From: an uncultured Bacilli bacterium
GTDB lineage: Bacteria; Bacillota_I; Bacilli_A; RFN20; CAG-826
Assembly (NCBI GenBank): GCA_944376605.1
Contig: CALWDE010000002.1
Coordinates: forward strand, 86,645 to 150,644
Direction of reading: 5' to 3'
DNA length: 64,000 nt
Shown here piece after piece: positions 45,442 to 53,920 of this stretch. Both the position numbers and the translations under genes were made by a program. Within the stretch, counting starts at the first letter, position 1. Each line of letters starts with the position of its first letter. Below the pieces are notes generated by a model that was not told where the DNA came from, made no database searches, and worked only from the letters and a program-made list of their open reading frames with translations.

Positions 45442-47420
45442 TGAAATTCACTTTTGTGTTTCCTCTCATTTTATCGCTTCTTGTTCCTTTTTCTTCTTTC
45501 TCAGAAAGCAAAGGAAATCAAGAGGCAGGAAATGAAGTTACCTTTTATAGCGTCTTCACTCCTAATATCGAGATTAAAAAAGCTCCAAGGGAGCACTTAA
45601 CGTTACGTGTTTATAACTCGGCAGACTATATTTCGGAAGATCCTGACATTATTGAGATGTTTGAGGAATATGTTTTAGAACATGATAACGTTGATTTAGA
45701 AGTTATTTACGAGACTTTTGACACCAATGAAACGATGCTCTCGCGTGTAGAGACAGGTAGTGCGCAATACGATTTACTCTGTCCCAGCGATTACATGATT
45801 CAGAGAATGATGCGAAACGGGATGCTACACCCTTATGCTTTTGGAGAAGAGAAAACTGCTTTATATTCTCATAATTCTTCTCTAGAAGATTGGCCAAACT
45901 CTTATGAAGATTATGCTTCGCCATATTTAGATGATTGGTTTGGAAAAATTGAAGGCATCTTACCAGATGGTAGCAGTGCACCTTTAAGCGAGTATGCGAA
46001 AGGTTATATGTGGGGAACTTTAGGTTTTACTTATAACCCCTATTATGATGCTTTCGAGGAAAGAGGACTTACTCCTGATGAAGTCAAAGTGCAAATCAAT
46101 GACTGGAATGTTTTACTTGATGATACTTATCAGGGAACCTTTCAAATCAAAGATTCGATGCGTGATACCTATTCTGTCGCTTTAATGCAGTCATATGACG
46201 CGGAATTACAAGTGTTACGTAATGCTTATTTAAAGGGAGAGTGGATTGACGGCTCTTCTTACTCAGAAGAGCAATATTCTGCCGATGTAAACACTATCTT
46301 TAATAACGTTACTAGGGTAGAGGAGTTTAATTCTTTATTACAAAGAATATATGGAGAAGAAGCAGAAACAGAAACGGTTGATACTATCTTAGAAAAAGCA
46401 GAAAGTTCTTTGCGGATTCTCTTTGATAATTCGTACGGATTAGAAGTAGATAGTGGTAAGCAAGATATCACGGTTGGCAGAAGTGGAATCGGAATTGCTT
46501 GGAGCGGAGACGCGGTATATTCCATTGAACTTGGTGAGATTGAAGAAGATGTTTCTTTATATTACGCAGTCCCGCAAACAGGCGGCAACATTTGGTTTGA
46601 TGGTTGGGTGATGCAAGATTACCCCGGCTTAAATCAAGAATACGCCCAAAAATTTGTCGACTTTATTTCGCGTCCTGATATTGCTTCTCTTAATATGGAC
46701 TATATTGGCTACACTCCCTTTATCGCAGGAGAAGACATTATGAGTCTTGTCCGTGACTGGTATGATGCTAGAAGTTACGCGATGTACGTTTATATCGATG
46801 AAGGCGATTACGATAATGGCTATCATGATTTCCTTTACGATGAAAATGGAGACAAAGTGTTCCAAAATGGCAGCGGCGTGAAGGAAGTAGACATTGATGG
46901 AGAAATATACGAAGCTGATTTTGGGAGCATTGATATGACTGGCTCCAGTTTAGAGGCTCCTAAGGTAGAGGGTAATCTCACAACATGGGAAGCTTACTTT
47001 GAAGAGCAAGAATGGGATGTCACGCTTGTGGATTTATCTTACTTCTTTGAAGGAACGCTTACTGGTGATGCACTTGTCTATAGCGATGAGTTAGAAGAAG
47101 TTACTGCTGAGAATCTTCTTGGCGAGATGGAAACGGTAATCGTAGGGAGAGGATTTTATGCCCAATATCCTCTTATGGAGATGCTTCCTTCCTTAGCTGT
47201 AATGGAAGATTATGGCGAGAATAACGCTTCTGTTTTACGAATTTGGGAAGCAGTAAAAAGCGATTCCTTAGAGCCATGGATTATTGCAGTTCTTGTTACG
47301 GAAATTGTCCTCATTGCCGGAGGAGTACTTGCTTTCTACTTCATCAAAAGACGTTCTCGTCATTTACGGAAAACGCGGAAAAAGGAAAGAGAAAGCGAAG
47401 CACTTTCTAGCAAAGCTTAA
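45441..47420 (+). CDS. potD: Polyamine-binding protein PotD with C-terminal membrane anchor
   Basis: Extracellular substrate-binding component of 659 residues, nearly twice the usual PotD. A signal peptide without a lipobox Cys is followed by the PotD-type start LTLRVYNSADYISED and VETGSAQYDLLCPSDYMI. IAWSGDAVYSIE and PQTGGNIWFDGWVM mark the ligand pocket. Insertions lie at about 255-330 and 440-520. A C-terminal helix (about 612-635) and a very basic tail replace lipid anchoring. It is fused to neither PotB nor PotC. A terminator follows. Confidence 0.88.
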   Translation: MKFTFVFPLILSLLVPFSSFSESKGNQEAGNEVTFYSVFTPNIEIKKAPREHLTLRVYNSADYISEDPDIIEMFEEYVLEHDNVDLEVIYETFDTNETMLSRVETGSAQYDLLCPSDYMIQRMMRNGMLHPYAFGEEKTALYSHNSSLEDWPNSYEDYASPYLDDWFGKIEGILPDGSSAPLSEYAKGYMWGTLGFTYNPYYDAFEERGLTPDEVKVQINDWNVLLDDTYQGTFQIKDSMRDTYSVALMQSYDAELQVLRNAYLKGEWIDGSSYSEEQYSADVNTIFNNVTRVEEFNSLLQRIYGEEAETETVDTILEKAESSLRILFDNSYGLEVDSGKQDITVGRSGIGIAWSGDAVYSIELGEIEEDVSLYYAVPQTGGNIWFDGWVMQDYPGLNQEYAQKFVDFISRPDIASLNMDYIGYTPFIAGEDIMSLVRDWYDARSYAMYVYIDEGDYDNGYHDFLYDENGDKVFQNGSGVKEVDIDGEIYEADFGSIDMTGSSLEAPKVEGNLTTWEAYFEEQEWDVTLVDLSYFFEGTLTGDALVYSDELEEVTAENLLGEMETVIVGRGFYAQYPLMEMLPSLAVMEDYGENNASVLRIWEAVKSDSLEPWIIAVLVTEIVLIAGGVLAFYFIKRRSRHLRKTRKKERESEALSSKA

Positions 47421-47427
47421 TGATTTA

Positions 47428-47457
47428 GGCAGAGAAGGAAACTTCTCTGTCTTTTTT
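47428..47457 (+). terminator. Terminator of the pot operon
   Basis: A nine- to ten-base-pair stem (GCAGAGAAG with CTTCTCTGT) and GAAA loop are followed by CTTTTTT. Confidence 0.9.
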
Positions 47458-47529
47458 AAAAAGTTAAGTTTTACCCTTTTATGTAACCGCTTTCTTGCTA
47501 ATATAAAGGGCAGATTAGGAGGAGAGAAC

Positions 47530-48723
47530 ATGCGTTCACTCGTTTATTTTCAAAGCGGAGGACCTACCGCTGTCATTAACTGTTCTTTGTATGGATTCAT
47601 TGCAGAAGCTTTTAAAAGCGATGCAATTGATGGGGTATATGGGGCAATTCACGGCGTGGAAGGCCTCATTAATGACAATTTAGCCGATTTAAGAAAAGAA
47701 GATTTAGAACAAATTGAGTTACTCAAACAAACACCTGGTGCAGCTTTACTCTCTTCTCGAAAAAAGTTACCAGGGGAAGAAGATCCTTTATTTTTCAAAA
47801 TCATTGAAACCATGAAGAAACATAACGTTGGTTATGTTCTTGTAAATGGCGGAAATGATTCCATGGATACCTGTCTTCGTCTTCATGAATTTTTCCAAAA
47901 GAATCATATGGATATCAAAGTTTTAGGAATTCCTAAAACAATTGATAACGATTTAGTTGTAACCGATCACTGCCTTGGTTATCCAAGCGCAGCGCGTCAC
48001 GTAATGAACCTAGTAAAAATGGCGGTATTAGACGCAAAAGCCTATTCTTCTGGGAAAGTAATTTTAATTGAAATCATGGGCAGAAATGCTGGTTGGCTTA
48101 CAGCTTCTGTAGATTTACTTCCAGAAGATGAAAGACCTGATTTAATCTATTTACCAGAGATGCGTTTTGATGAAGAAGAATTCTTATACCAAGTCCGCGA
48201 AATATATCGCAAGAAAGGACACTGCGTGGTATGCACCTCAGAGGGGCTTGATTTACCAAGAAGAAATACAGGGGGAGTAGATTCTTTTGGCCATGTTGCT
48301 TTAGAAGGCGTTACCTTTTATTTAAGTGAACTCATCCATGAACGTTTAAAACTTGGTACAAGAGTAATGGATTTATCTTTAGCACAAAGAGCTGACCCAT
48401 ATTTAGTTTCTCGTAGCGACCGCGAAGAAGCAATTGCAGCAGGTAAGTACGCTGTCAAAATGGCTTTAGAAGGTCATTCAGGACAAATGGTTGCAATGCG
48501 CCGCGTGCCAAGTGATAAATATGAAATTGAATGGTTCCTTGCTCCTGTAAGTGATATTGCTAACCGTGAGAAAAAATTTCCCAAATCCTGGATATTATCA
48601 GAAAGAGAACTATCGGAATCTTTCCGTGAATATCTCGCCCCACTTGTTTCACGCAGCGTTCAGGTGATTAATGAAAACGGAATTTTTGCAAGTGCAAAGC
48701 TGCGATTAGTTAAAGCAAAGTAA
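47530..48723 (+). CDS. pfp: PPi-type 6-phosphofructokinase
   Basis: Phosphorylates fructose-6-phosphate in glycolysis. I place the start at ATG 47530 behind GGAGGAG, since the longer frame runs through the pot terminator; this gives 397 residues. The phosphoryl-donor loop is GGNDS where ATP enzymes have GGDGS, and the catalytic segment is PKTIDND where ATP enzymes have PGTIDND; both changes mark pyrophosphate-dependent enzymes. IEIMGRNAGWLT and the substrate-binding LGTRVMDLSLAQRADP are also present. Using PPi saves ATP, useful for an energy-limited fermenter. Confidence 0.9.
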   Translation: MRSLVYFQSGGPTAVINCSLYGFIAEAFKSDAIDGVYGAIHGVEGLINDNLADLRKEDLEQIELLKQTPGAALLSSRKKLPGEEDPLFFKIIETMKKHNVGYVLVNGGNDSMDTCLRLHEFFQKNHMDIKVLGIPKTIDNDLVVTDHCLGYPSAARHVMNLVKMAVLDAKAYSSGKVILIEIMGRNAGWLTASVDLLPEDERPDLIYLPEMRFDEEEFLYQVREIYRKKGHCVVCTSEGLDLPRRNTGGVDSFGHVALEGVTFYLSELIHERLKLGTRVMDLSLAQRADPYLVSRSDREEAIAAGKYAVKMALEGHSGQMVAMRRVPSDKYEIEWFLAPVSDIANREKKFPKSWILSERELSESFREYLAPLVSRSVQVINENGIFASAKLRLVKAK

Positions 48724-48737
48724 AAATATAAAAATAT

Positions 48738-48762
48738 AACCGGGTTTTACCCGGTTTTTTTA
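48738..48762. terminator. Terminator between convergent pfp and acetyltransferase genes
   Basis: AACCGGG pairs with CCCGGTT around TTTTA, with seven T residues after it and A-rich sequence before it, so it can serve both strands. It overlaps the last codon of the minus-strand gene. Confidence 0.85.
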
Positions 48763-49344
48763 TGATATTTGCTTTAATATCTTCGCAGGAACTCCTCCCA
48801 CAATTACGTTTGGCGGCACGTTATCTTTCACAAGAGCGCCCGCCGCAACAATGGAGTTTTCCCCAATTTCTACTCCTGGCAATATTGTCGCGTGAGAGCC
48901 AATCCAAACGCGATTACCAATTTTGATACCTTTCCCAATACAGGTAGAACGTTCCTCACTTTTTAGAGCATGATTTAATGTTGCAAAAACAACTTGATGT
49001 CCGATAAGAACATCATCACCAATATCAATTCCTGCTTGATCTTGGAAGCAGCATCCTGCATTAATAAATACATTGTCGCCAACTACGATATTCCTGCCAA
49101 AATCACTATAGATAGGTGCAAAAAGACGAAAATCTTTTCCTACGTGATTTCCTGTTAACTTTCTCATATAGCGAGTAACTCTTTTTGAAGAGAAAGAGTG
49201 GGCGTTAATTTTTGCGCAAATCTTACGGGCTTTTTCGCTTTGCTCTCGCATTAAAATAGCGTCTTCTCCCATATAAGGAAGGGGCAAGCCGTTTCGCATC
49301 TTCTCACAGAGGAGTGATAGCTTTTCTTCTCTTTTCTTGTTCAT
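48760..49344 (-). CDS. Maltose/galactoside O-acetyltransferase family protein
   Basis: A 194-residue left-handed beta-helix acetyltransferase. The N-terminal MAC domain (about 1-55) is followed by hexapeptide repeats from residue 75 (VGDNVFINAGCCFQDQ, IGDDVLIGHQVVFAT). The catalytic His is in LNHALKSEER and the acetyl-CoA loop is IGNRVWIGSHATILPGV. Close to Maa/LacA; the natural acceptor is unknown. It is downstream of mutY with four bases between, so the two are cotranscribed. Confidence 0.88.
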   Translation of the reverse strand: MNKKREEKLSLLCEKMRNGLPLPYMGEDAILMREQSEKARKICAKINAHSFSSKRVTRYMRKLTGNHVGKDFRLFAPIYSDFGRNIVVGDNVFINAGCCFQDQAGIDIGDDVLIGHQVVFATLNHALKSEERSTCIGKGIKIGNRVWIGSHATILPGVEIGENSIVAAGALVKDNVPPNVIVGGVPAKILKQIS

Positions 49345-49347
49345 AAC

Positions 49348-50337
49348 TCATTTCTCCTTTTTAATTTTATTTATTCCAAAGCGAAAGGCACTAGGGATAG
49401 CAAGCACATTTAAGATTTCTTCTTTAGAATATAGGGAATAAGAAGGTAATTCTTTTAACGTCTCTCCAGCGTACCAATCCATTTCCCAGTAAAGGTGCGT
49501 AAAAGTGTGATGACTTTTCCCTAAATAGGTTACATTACTTAAGGTAAGAGGAGAGGTAAAGTTTGGAAACTCATAAAGAGAAGATAAAAGACCTTTTTTA
49601 TCTCTTTTTCGTAAATAATATTTCCCGTCTTTTTGTAACAAATAAACGTAAAGATGTTCTGTACGTTTTTCTTTTCCTTCTTCTTTTTGAGGATAGGAAG
49701 TCTCTTCTCCTTTTTGATGCGCGAAACAAAAAGAAGAAAGAGGGCAATTTTCACATAAAGGTTTGCCGTTAGGTAAACAAACAAGTTCACCAAGATCCAT
49801 ACACGCTTGATTAAAGGTAGAAGGATCTACATCACCTAACTTTTCCATGAAGTAGTCTTTCATCACCTTTTTTGCTTTCAAAAAGGGGAGAGAGGAAGCG
49901 TTAAGACGCGAATAGATACGATAAAAGTTACCATCTATTGCAATATCCTTTTCATGAAAGGCTATAGCGCGAATAGCAGAAGAGGTGTACTCTCCAATCC
50001 CGGGTAATTTGAGCAATTCTTCCTTGCTAACTGGAAAATCCTTGCAGTTTTGAAGGATTTTTGCCGTTTTTAATAGATTTTCCGCTCGGCGATAATAGCC
50101 AAGGCCTTGCCATAAATGAAAAAGATCATCTTCCTTTGCCTTACTTAAAGCTTCTAGAGTAGGGTAGGCAAGAAGAAATTTATGGTAGTATTCCTTCACT
50201 GCTTCTACTCTAGTTTGCTGAAGCATGGTCTCACTAAGAAGAACTTCATAAGGCGAAGGATTCTCTTTTCTCCAGGGAAGTTCTCGCGCGTTCTTTTTAT
50301 ACCAGCTTAGTAAAAGATTACAAAAAGTTGACTGCAT
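49348..50337 (-). CDS. mutY: A/G-specific adenine glycosylase MutY
   Basis: Removes adenine mispaired with 8-oxoguanine. The catalytic Glu is in LLSETMLQQTRV, the helix-hairpin-helix is LPGIGEYTSSAI, the catalytic Asp is in DGNFYRIYSR, and the [4Fe-4S] ligands are in CLPNGKPLCENCPLSSFC. A C-terminal NUDIX-like domain (about 225-325) with HHTFTHLYWEM reads 8-oxoG. I prefer the ATG at 50337 because TATAAT (50350-50345 on this strand) ends seven bases upstream, and it would overlap the other ATG at 50346. The message would be leaderless. Confidence 0.93.
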   Translation of the reverse strand: MQSTFCNLLLSWYKKNARELPWRKENPSPYEVLLSETMLQQTRVEAVKEYYHKFLLAYPTLEALSKAKEDDLFHLWQGLGYYRRAENLLKTAKILQNCKDFPVSKEELLKLPGIGEYTSSAIRAIAFHEKDIAIDGNFYRIYSRLNASSLPFLKAKKVMKDYFMEKLGDVDPSTFNQACMDLGELVCLPNGKPLCENCPLSSFCFAHQKGEETSYPQKEEGKEKRTEHLYVYLLQKDGKYYLRKRDKKGLLSSLYEFPNFTSPLTLSNVTYLGKSHHTFTHLYWEMDWYAGETLKELPSYSLYSKEEILNVLAIPSAFRFGINKIKKEK

Positions 50338-50421
50338 CTTTCGCATTATAGTGAATTTAGAGAGGGAAACCCATCTTTTCCCTTTTTTCTACATCCTTAT
50401 TGGGGTATACTTCTGTCCGCT

Positions 50422-50495
50422 GCTTCCGTAGCCAAGTGGTAAGGCAAGTGACTGCAACTCACTCACCAGCGGTTCAAATCCGCTCGGAAGCTCCA
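50422..50495 (+). tRNA. tRNA-Cys (anticodon GCA)
   Basis: Cloverleaf with acceptor GCTTCCG/CGGAAGC, anticodon stem AGTGA/TCACT around CTGCAAC, T arm AGCGG/CCGCT with TTCAAAT, discriminator T and encoded CCA. Ends just before a terminator hairpin. Confidence 0.95.
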
Positions 50496-50505
50496 AAATG
50501 CTTAA

Positions 50506-50529
50506 AATGCCGTTTCTTCGGCATTTTTT
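50506..50529 (+). terminator. Terminator of tRNA-Cys
   Basis: AAATGCCG pairs with CGGCATTT around TTTCTT and is followed by six T residues. Confidence 0.8.
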
Positions 50530-50596
50530 CTTTTCCAAATAAGTCACTTACATTTCTCTACTAGATTTTTGATAGATTTCTATAATATGGAGGCTT

Positions 50597-50673
50597 GCGC
50601 CAATAGCTCAGATGGATAGAGCATCAGGCTTCGAACCTGAGGGTCGCGGGTTCGAGTCCTGCTTGGCGTGCCA
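50597..50673 (+). tRNA. tRNA-Arg (anticodon TCG)
   Basis: Acceptor GCGCCAA/TTGGCGT (first pair G-U), anticodon stem TCAGG/CCTGA around CTTCGAA, T arm GCGGG with TTCGAGT, discriminator G and encoded CCA. TATAAT lies at 50581-50586. The anticodon TCG reads CGA and perhaps other CGN codons. Confidence 0.93.
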
Positions 50674-50735
50674 TTATCGTAGATTATGCCTGATACCTTT
50701 ATAAACTGAACCCCATTTAGTTCACCTGAAAATAA

Positions 50736-50782
50736 CTGTTTCGTTCTTAGAAAAGCTAAGAGGAACAGATTTTTTCTTTTTT
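50736..50782 (+). terminator. Terminator downstream of tRNA-Arg(TCG)
   Basis: A two-part stem, CTGTT/AACAG outside and TCTTAG/CTAAGA inside with loop AAAAG, is followed by ATTTTTTC. It lies 63 bases after the tRNA. Confidence 0.75.
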
Positions 50783-50822
50783 AGGCTAAATTATCATTGT
50801 TAAGTACCATTTCGAAATCCTG

Positions 50823-50943
50823 GAACAGAAAAGTGTTAATTGTTACAAAAATCTTTCCTATAGAGAGGACAATATGTTGAAACTATCTTCCTATATGCTA
50901 AACTCAGAACAGAAAAGTGTATATAGTTGCAAAAATCTGTTTC
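50823..50943 (+). repeat. Two imperfect direct repeats upstream of the ATPase gene
   Basis: Copies at 50823-50857 and 50907-50943 share GAACAGAAAAGTGT, then six of ten bases, then CAAAAATCT. The second copy ends at the AAGGAGG ribosome binding site of the ATPase gene. Regulatory sites or the trace of an insertion are possible. Confidence 0.55.
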
Positions 50944-50956
50944 AAGGAGGCTATAT

Positions 50957-52252
50957 ATGGAGATTATTAGAGATTTTTATCTCGATAAGTTGATAAAAAG
51001 AAAAAATAACGGTCTGATTAAAGTCATTACTGGTATTAGACGGTGTGGAAAATCCTATCTCCTTAATAATCTTTTCTTTCACTATTTATTAGACAACAAT
51101 GTTCCTGCTGATCATATTATCCGTTTTGCTTTTGATTCGGCTGAAGACCTCCAAAAGATTGGCGATAGTCCGCTTAAAATGGAAAAAGAAAAACGAGGAG
51201 CGAATCCTGAGAAATTCATGATGTATATCCAAAGCCAAATTAAGGACGATAGGATGTATTATCTTCTCCTTGATGAAATCCAGATGCTGGACTCTTTTGT
51301 AGCGGTTCTAAATAGTTATTTAAGAAAAGACAATATCGATGTTTATGTAACGGGGAGTAACGCTAAACTTCTATCGAAAGATATCGCGACCGAATTCGCC
51401 GGACGCGGGGATGAAGTCTATATGTATCCCTTAAGCTTCCGTGAATTTATGTCCGTTTACCAAGGAGACAAATATATGGGGCTCACGGACTATATGCTTT
51501 ACGGCGGTATCCCCTCCGTTGTTCTTAAAAAAGATAATATCGATAAAGAGCAGACTTTAAAGAACTTGGTCACCGAAATCTATATTCAAGATATCGTAAG
51601 AAGGAATAGGGTTAAAAACATCGGGGAATTAGAAGACCTTTTAAATATCCTTTCATCTTCCGTTGGTTCTTTAACTAATCCCGAAAAACTTAAAAATACC
51701 TTTAAGTCGGTGAAGAATTCCAAGATAACCGGGAATACGATCAAGAAGTACTTAGATTATTTTGAAGATTCCTTCCTAATTGAAGCAGCTGAAAGATACG
51801 ATATTAAAGGCAAAGCCTACATTGAGACCCCTAAGAAATATTATTTTTCCGATTTAGGTTTAAGGAACGCTCGGATTAACTTTCGACAGTTTGAAATGAA
51901 CCACGCAATGGAGAATGTTATCTATAACGAACTTAAGAGGCGGGGTTTCCAAGTCGATATCGGAGTGGTTCCCATCGCAAAAAAAGATAAGGACGGTAAA
52001 ACGTGCCGTAAACAGTTAGAAGTCGATTTTGTCTGTAATCTAGGTTCTTCTAGGTACTATATTCAATCAGCGTATAGTATCCCTGATGAAGATAAACGAA
52101 ATCAGGAAGTAAGACCTTTTAGAAAAATTGATGATTCTTTTAAAAAAGTCATCATCATCCGAGATTTAGTTCCGACTCAATACGATGAATATGGGATTTT
52201 AACGATCAATATCTATGACTTCCTTCTCGATCCCCATTCGTTAGAACGATAG
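50957..52252 (+). CDS. AAA-type ATPase of the AAA_14/DUF4143 family
   Basis: A 431-residue P-loop ATPase. Walker A GIRRCGKSYLL is near residue 27, Walker B YYLLLDEIQML near 106, VTGSNAKLLS (sensor 1) follows, and FAGRGDEVYMYPLSFREF is the usual DUF4143 hinge. A C-terminal DUF4143 domain (about 210-400) has a PD-(D/E)xK-like core with EVDFVCNLG. Proteins of this family occur in many copies in anaerobes; some may be NTPases in mobile or defence regions, but none has a firm function. The ATG at 50957 has AAGGAGG six bases upstream. Its place just after two tRNA genes suggests acquired DNA. Confidence 0.85.
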   Translation: MEIIRDFYLDKLIKRKNNGLIKVITGIRRCGKSYLLNNLFFHYLLDNNVPADHIIRFAFDSAEDLQKIGDSPLKMEKEKRGANPEKFMMYIQSQIKDDRMYYLLLDEIQMLDSFVAVLNSYLRKDNIDVYVTGSNAKLLSKDIATEFAGRGDEVYMYPLSFREFMSVYQGDKYMGLTDYMLYGGIPSVVLKKDNIDKEQTLKNLVTEIYIQDIVRRNRVKNIGELEDLLNILSSSVGSLTNPEKLKNTFKSVKNSKITGNTIKKYLDYFEDSFLIEAAERYDIKGKAYIETPKKYYFSDLGLRNARINFRQFEMNHAMENVIYNELKRRGFQVDIGVVPIAKKDKDGKTCRKQLEVDFVCNLGSSRYYIQSAYSIPDEDKRNQEVRPFRKIDDSFKKVIIIRDLVPTQYDEYGILTINIYDFLLDPHSLER

Positions 52253-52319
52253 AGAAAATATTTCATTTTATGAAGCGAAAACAATGCGATACCTTCATCC
52301 AATATTGTAAAATATGACT

Positions 52320-52781
52320 ATGCACATGGATGAAGAACTTAAAAGATTAGGGTTTGTCGATCCGACGATTGAAAAGCGACTATTTTCAATTAGACATTGG
52401 AGCAAAAACAATATAGCGAATGACTATATTTATTCGATCGATAATTCGATTGATAACATTGAAGCCGCACCTGGCACGACGATTTATGTCACGGCGAGAT
52501 ACGCAGGAAGTTTTATTTTAGAAGAAGGGGGACAACTGATCGCCCCAAACTTAATTAAATGCAATTCCATCATTCTCTCCCACGGCGCGAAAGCGTACTG
52601 CCCGTCCTTACAAAGAACGGAGAATGGTTGGTTCGGGGAAAACGATTATAAACGCGATGGAACGATTTTTGTCGATAAAGGTAGCTTGATATACGCTCCA
52701 TATTGCCAACCGAAATATCAAACCGGGGAGGGGCAATTCTTAAGAAAACTTCCGGATTCTGAGCTCGATCTTAATCATTAA
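52320..52781 (+). CDS. Orphan protein of about 153 residues
   Basis: A soluble protein with two regular beta-rich halves (IEAAPGTTIYVTARYAGSFI and a later GTIFVDKGSLIYAPY), suggestive of a beta-solenoid-like pattern similar to the bactofilin or pentapeptide type, but I do not recognise it. TAAAAT (52308-52313) ends six bases before the ATG at 52320, while another ATG at 52314 overlaps that box, so the message would be leaderless from 52320. A third ATG at 52326 is also possible. Probably part of the same accessory block as the ATPase gene. Confidence 0.55.
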   Translation: MHMDEELKRLGFVDPTIEKRLFSIRHWSKNNIANDYIYSIDNSIDNIEAAPGTTIYVTARYAGSFILEEGGQLIAPNLIKCNSIILSHGAKAYCPSLQRTENGWFGENDYKRDGTIFVDKGSLIYAPYCQPKYQTGEGQFLRKLPDSELDLNH

Positions 52782-52816
52782 TATTTCAAGACTTTTAAAG
52801 AACAACGCCATGAGAA

Positions 52817-52933
52817 TTATTCTTCTTGTGGCTTTTTGTTATCTTTTGATATTTCTTCATTAGAACCTAAAGTGTCAATTAAGGCGAAATATAGAAATGA
52901 TTTCGCCTCTTCTTTATTGAATTTAAAATTCAT
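52817..52933 (-). CDS. Possible 38-residue small protein
   Basis: A short open frame, MNFKFNKEEAKSFLYFALID at the start and an acidic/basic tail rich in Lys and Glu. Amphipathic, with no membrane helix. A weak AAGGGA lies 14 bases upstream. A nine-base-pair inverted repeat (AGGCGAAAT with ATTTCGCCT, 52892-52918) lies inside the frame, so the sequence may instead be a hairpin with no coding role. Confidence 0.3.
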   Translation of the reverse strand: MNFKFNKEEAKSFLYFALIDTLGSNEEISKDNKKPQEE

Positions 52934-53068
52934 CCATAAATGTCAATCCCTTGATTGCTTTTAATCGAAAATTGTATCAATCTTGTTGCAAAAACAATAA
53001 ACGTAACAATTTACTAACAAAAAACGATGACAGTTGCCCTATATAAGATGTGTGTAAATCTTGATAAT

Positions 53069-53074
53069 TATAAT
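53069..53074 (+). promoter_or_regulatory. -10 box of the lipid/glycan cluster
   Basis: TATAAT at 53069-53074, about 37 bases before the ATG at 53111. The leader contains a TCGCGC/GCGC hairpin and no clear ribosome binding site. The -35 is weak. This may drive the whole block to 62969. Confidence 0.45.
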
Positions 53075-53110
53075 ATTTAGGTGTTAAATCTCGCGCGTGA
53101 GCGCCATAAA

Positions 53111-53920
53111 ATGATTGAAAAGATTGTCCATTACGTTTGGCTTGGTGAAAAGCCTATGCCTGAAAGTTATGTGTCTTATTTTGCTGGATGGAAGAAACTT
53201 TTACCGGATTATAAATTTATAAAATGGGATGAAAAAACTTTCGATATTAATAGTAATGAATGGGTAAAAAAGGCAATTGAAGCGAAAAATTATTCTTTGG
53301 CTGCGGATGTGATAAGAGCTTGGGCACTGCTCAATTATGGCGGTATTTATCTCGATACAGATGTCGAACTTTTAAAAAATTTTGATGAACTCGTGAACCA
53401 GTATGATTTCTTTATTGGATACGAAACTAGTTGTTGGCTAGGATGCGCCATTCTAGGATCAAGAAAAGGACATCCAGCCATGGCGGAAGTTTATAGCAGG
53501 TACCTGCAACCTTGTCCCAAAATTAACAAAAAGAGTAATATGCGTTGTGTTCTTAATTTTACTGCTTCGCTTGTTCGCTTATATCAGTTAAAGCTTGACG
53601 GAAAACGGTGTGAACTTCCAGACAAAACAGTAGTCCTTCCGCGAGACTATTTCTTTCCTAAGCATTACATCACGAAAGAAATTAAGTTGACGGATAAGAG
53701 TGTGTGTATCCATCATTATGGTGCGACGTGGCATTCTCTTGGTAAAGTAATTGGGGTAAGAATCGCTTCGTTTATGGTAGATGTTCTTGGCGAAAAATTA
53801 TTTGGGAAGTGCTTCGAAAGCATTGCTCGAGCAAATATGCTTGGACAACTAAAAAGAGAGTATAAAAGGCGAATTCCTCTTGAGGTAAATCATGACAATA
53901 AAACAGGTGAATTATATTGA
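53111..53920 (+). CDS. GT32-type glycosyltransferase (capsule/OCH1-like)
   Basis: A 269-residue cytoplasmic glycosyltransferase of the sugar-binding DXD group. KIVHYVWLGEKPMPESY at the start, LAADVIRAWALLNYGGIYLDTDVE (DxD motif, Asp-Thr-Asp near residue 90) and HHYGATWH at the end are typical of Gly_transf_sug (GT32) enzymes. The start is the ATG at 53111; the longer reading from 53081 is unlikely. It overlaps fakA-like by 29 bases, tying it to the lipid genes that follow. The acceptor may be a lipid or glycan precursor. Confidence 0.85.
   Translation: MIEKIVHYVWLGEKPMPESYVSYFAGWKKLLPDYKFIKWDEKTFDINSNEWVKKAIEAKNYSLAADVIRAWALLNYGGIYLDTDVELLKNFDELVNQYDFFIGYETSCWLGCAILGSRKGHPAMAEVYSRYLQPCPKINKKSNMRCVLNFTASLVRLYQLKLDGKRCELPDKTVVLPRDYFFPKHYITKEIKLTDKSVCIHHYGATWHSLGKVIGVRIASFMVDVLGEKLFGKCFESIARANMLGQLKREYKRRIPLEVNHDNKTGELY

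Noticed and set aside
47284..47529. N-terminal extension of phosphofructokinase from 47284
   Set aside because: It overlaps potD and crosses its terminator; the ATG at 47530 has a strong ribosome binding site and matches the family start.
52892..52918. Nine-base-pair inverted repeat as a terminator
   Set aside because: The loop is long and the following sequence lacks a good T-run on either strand.
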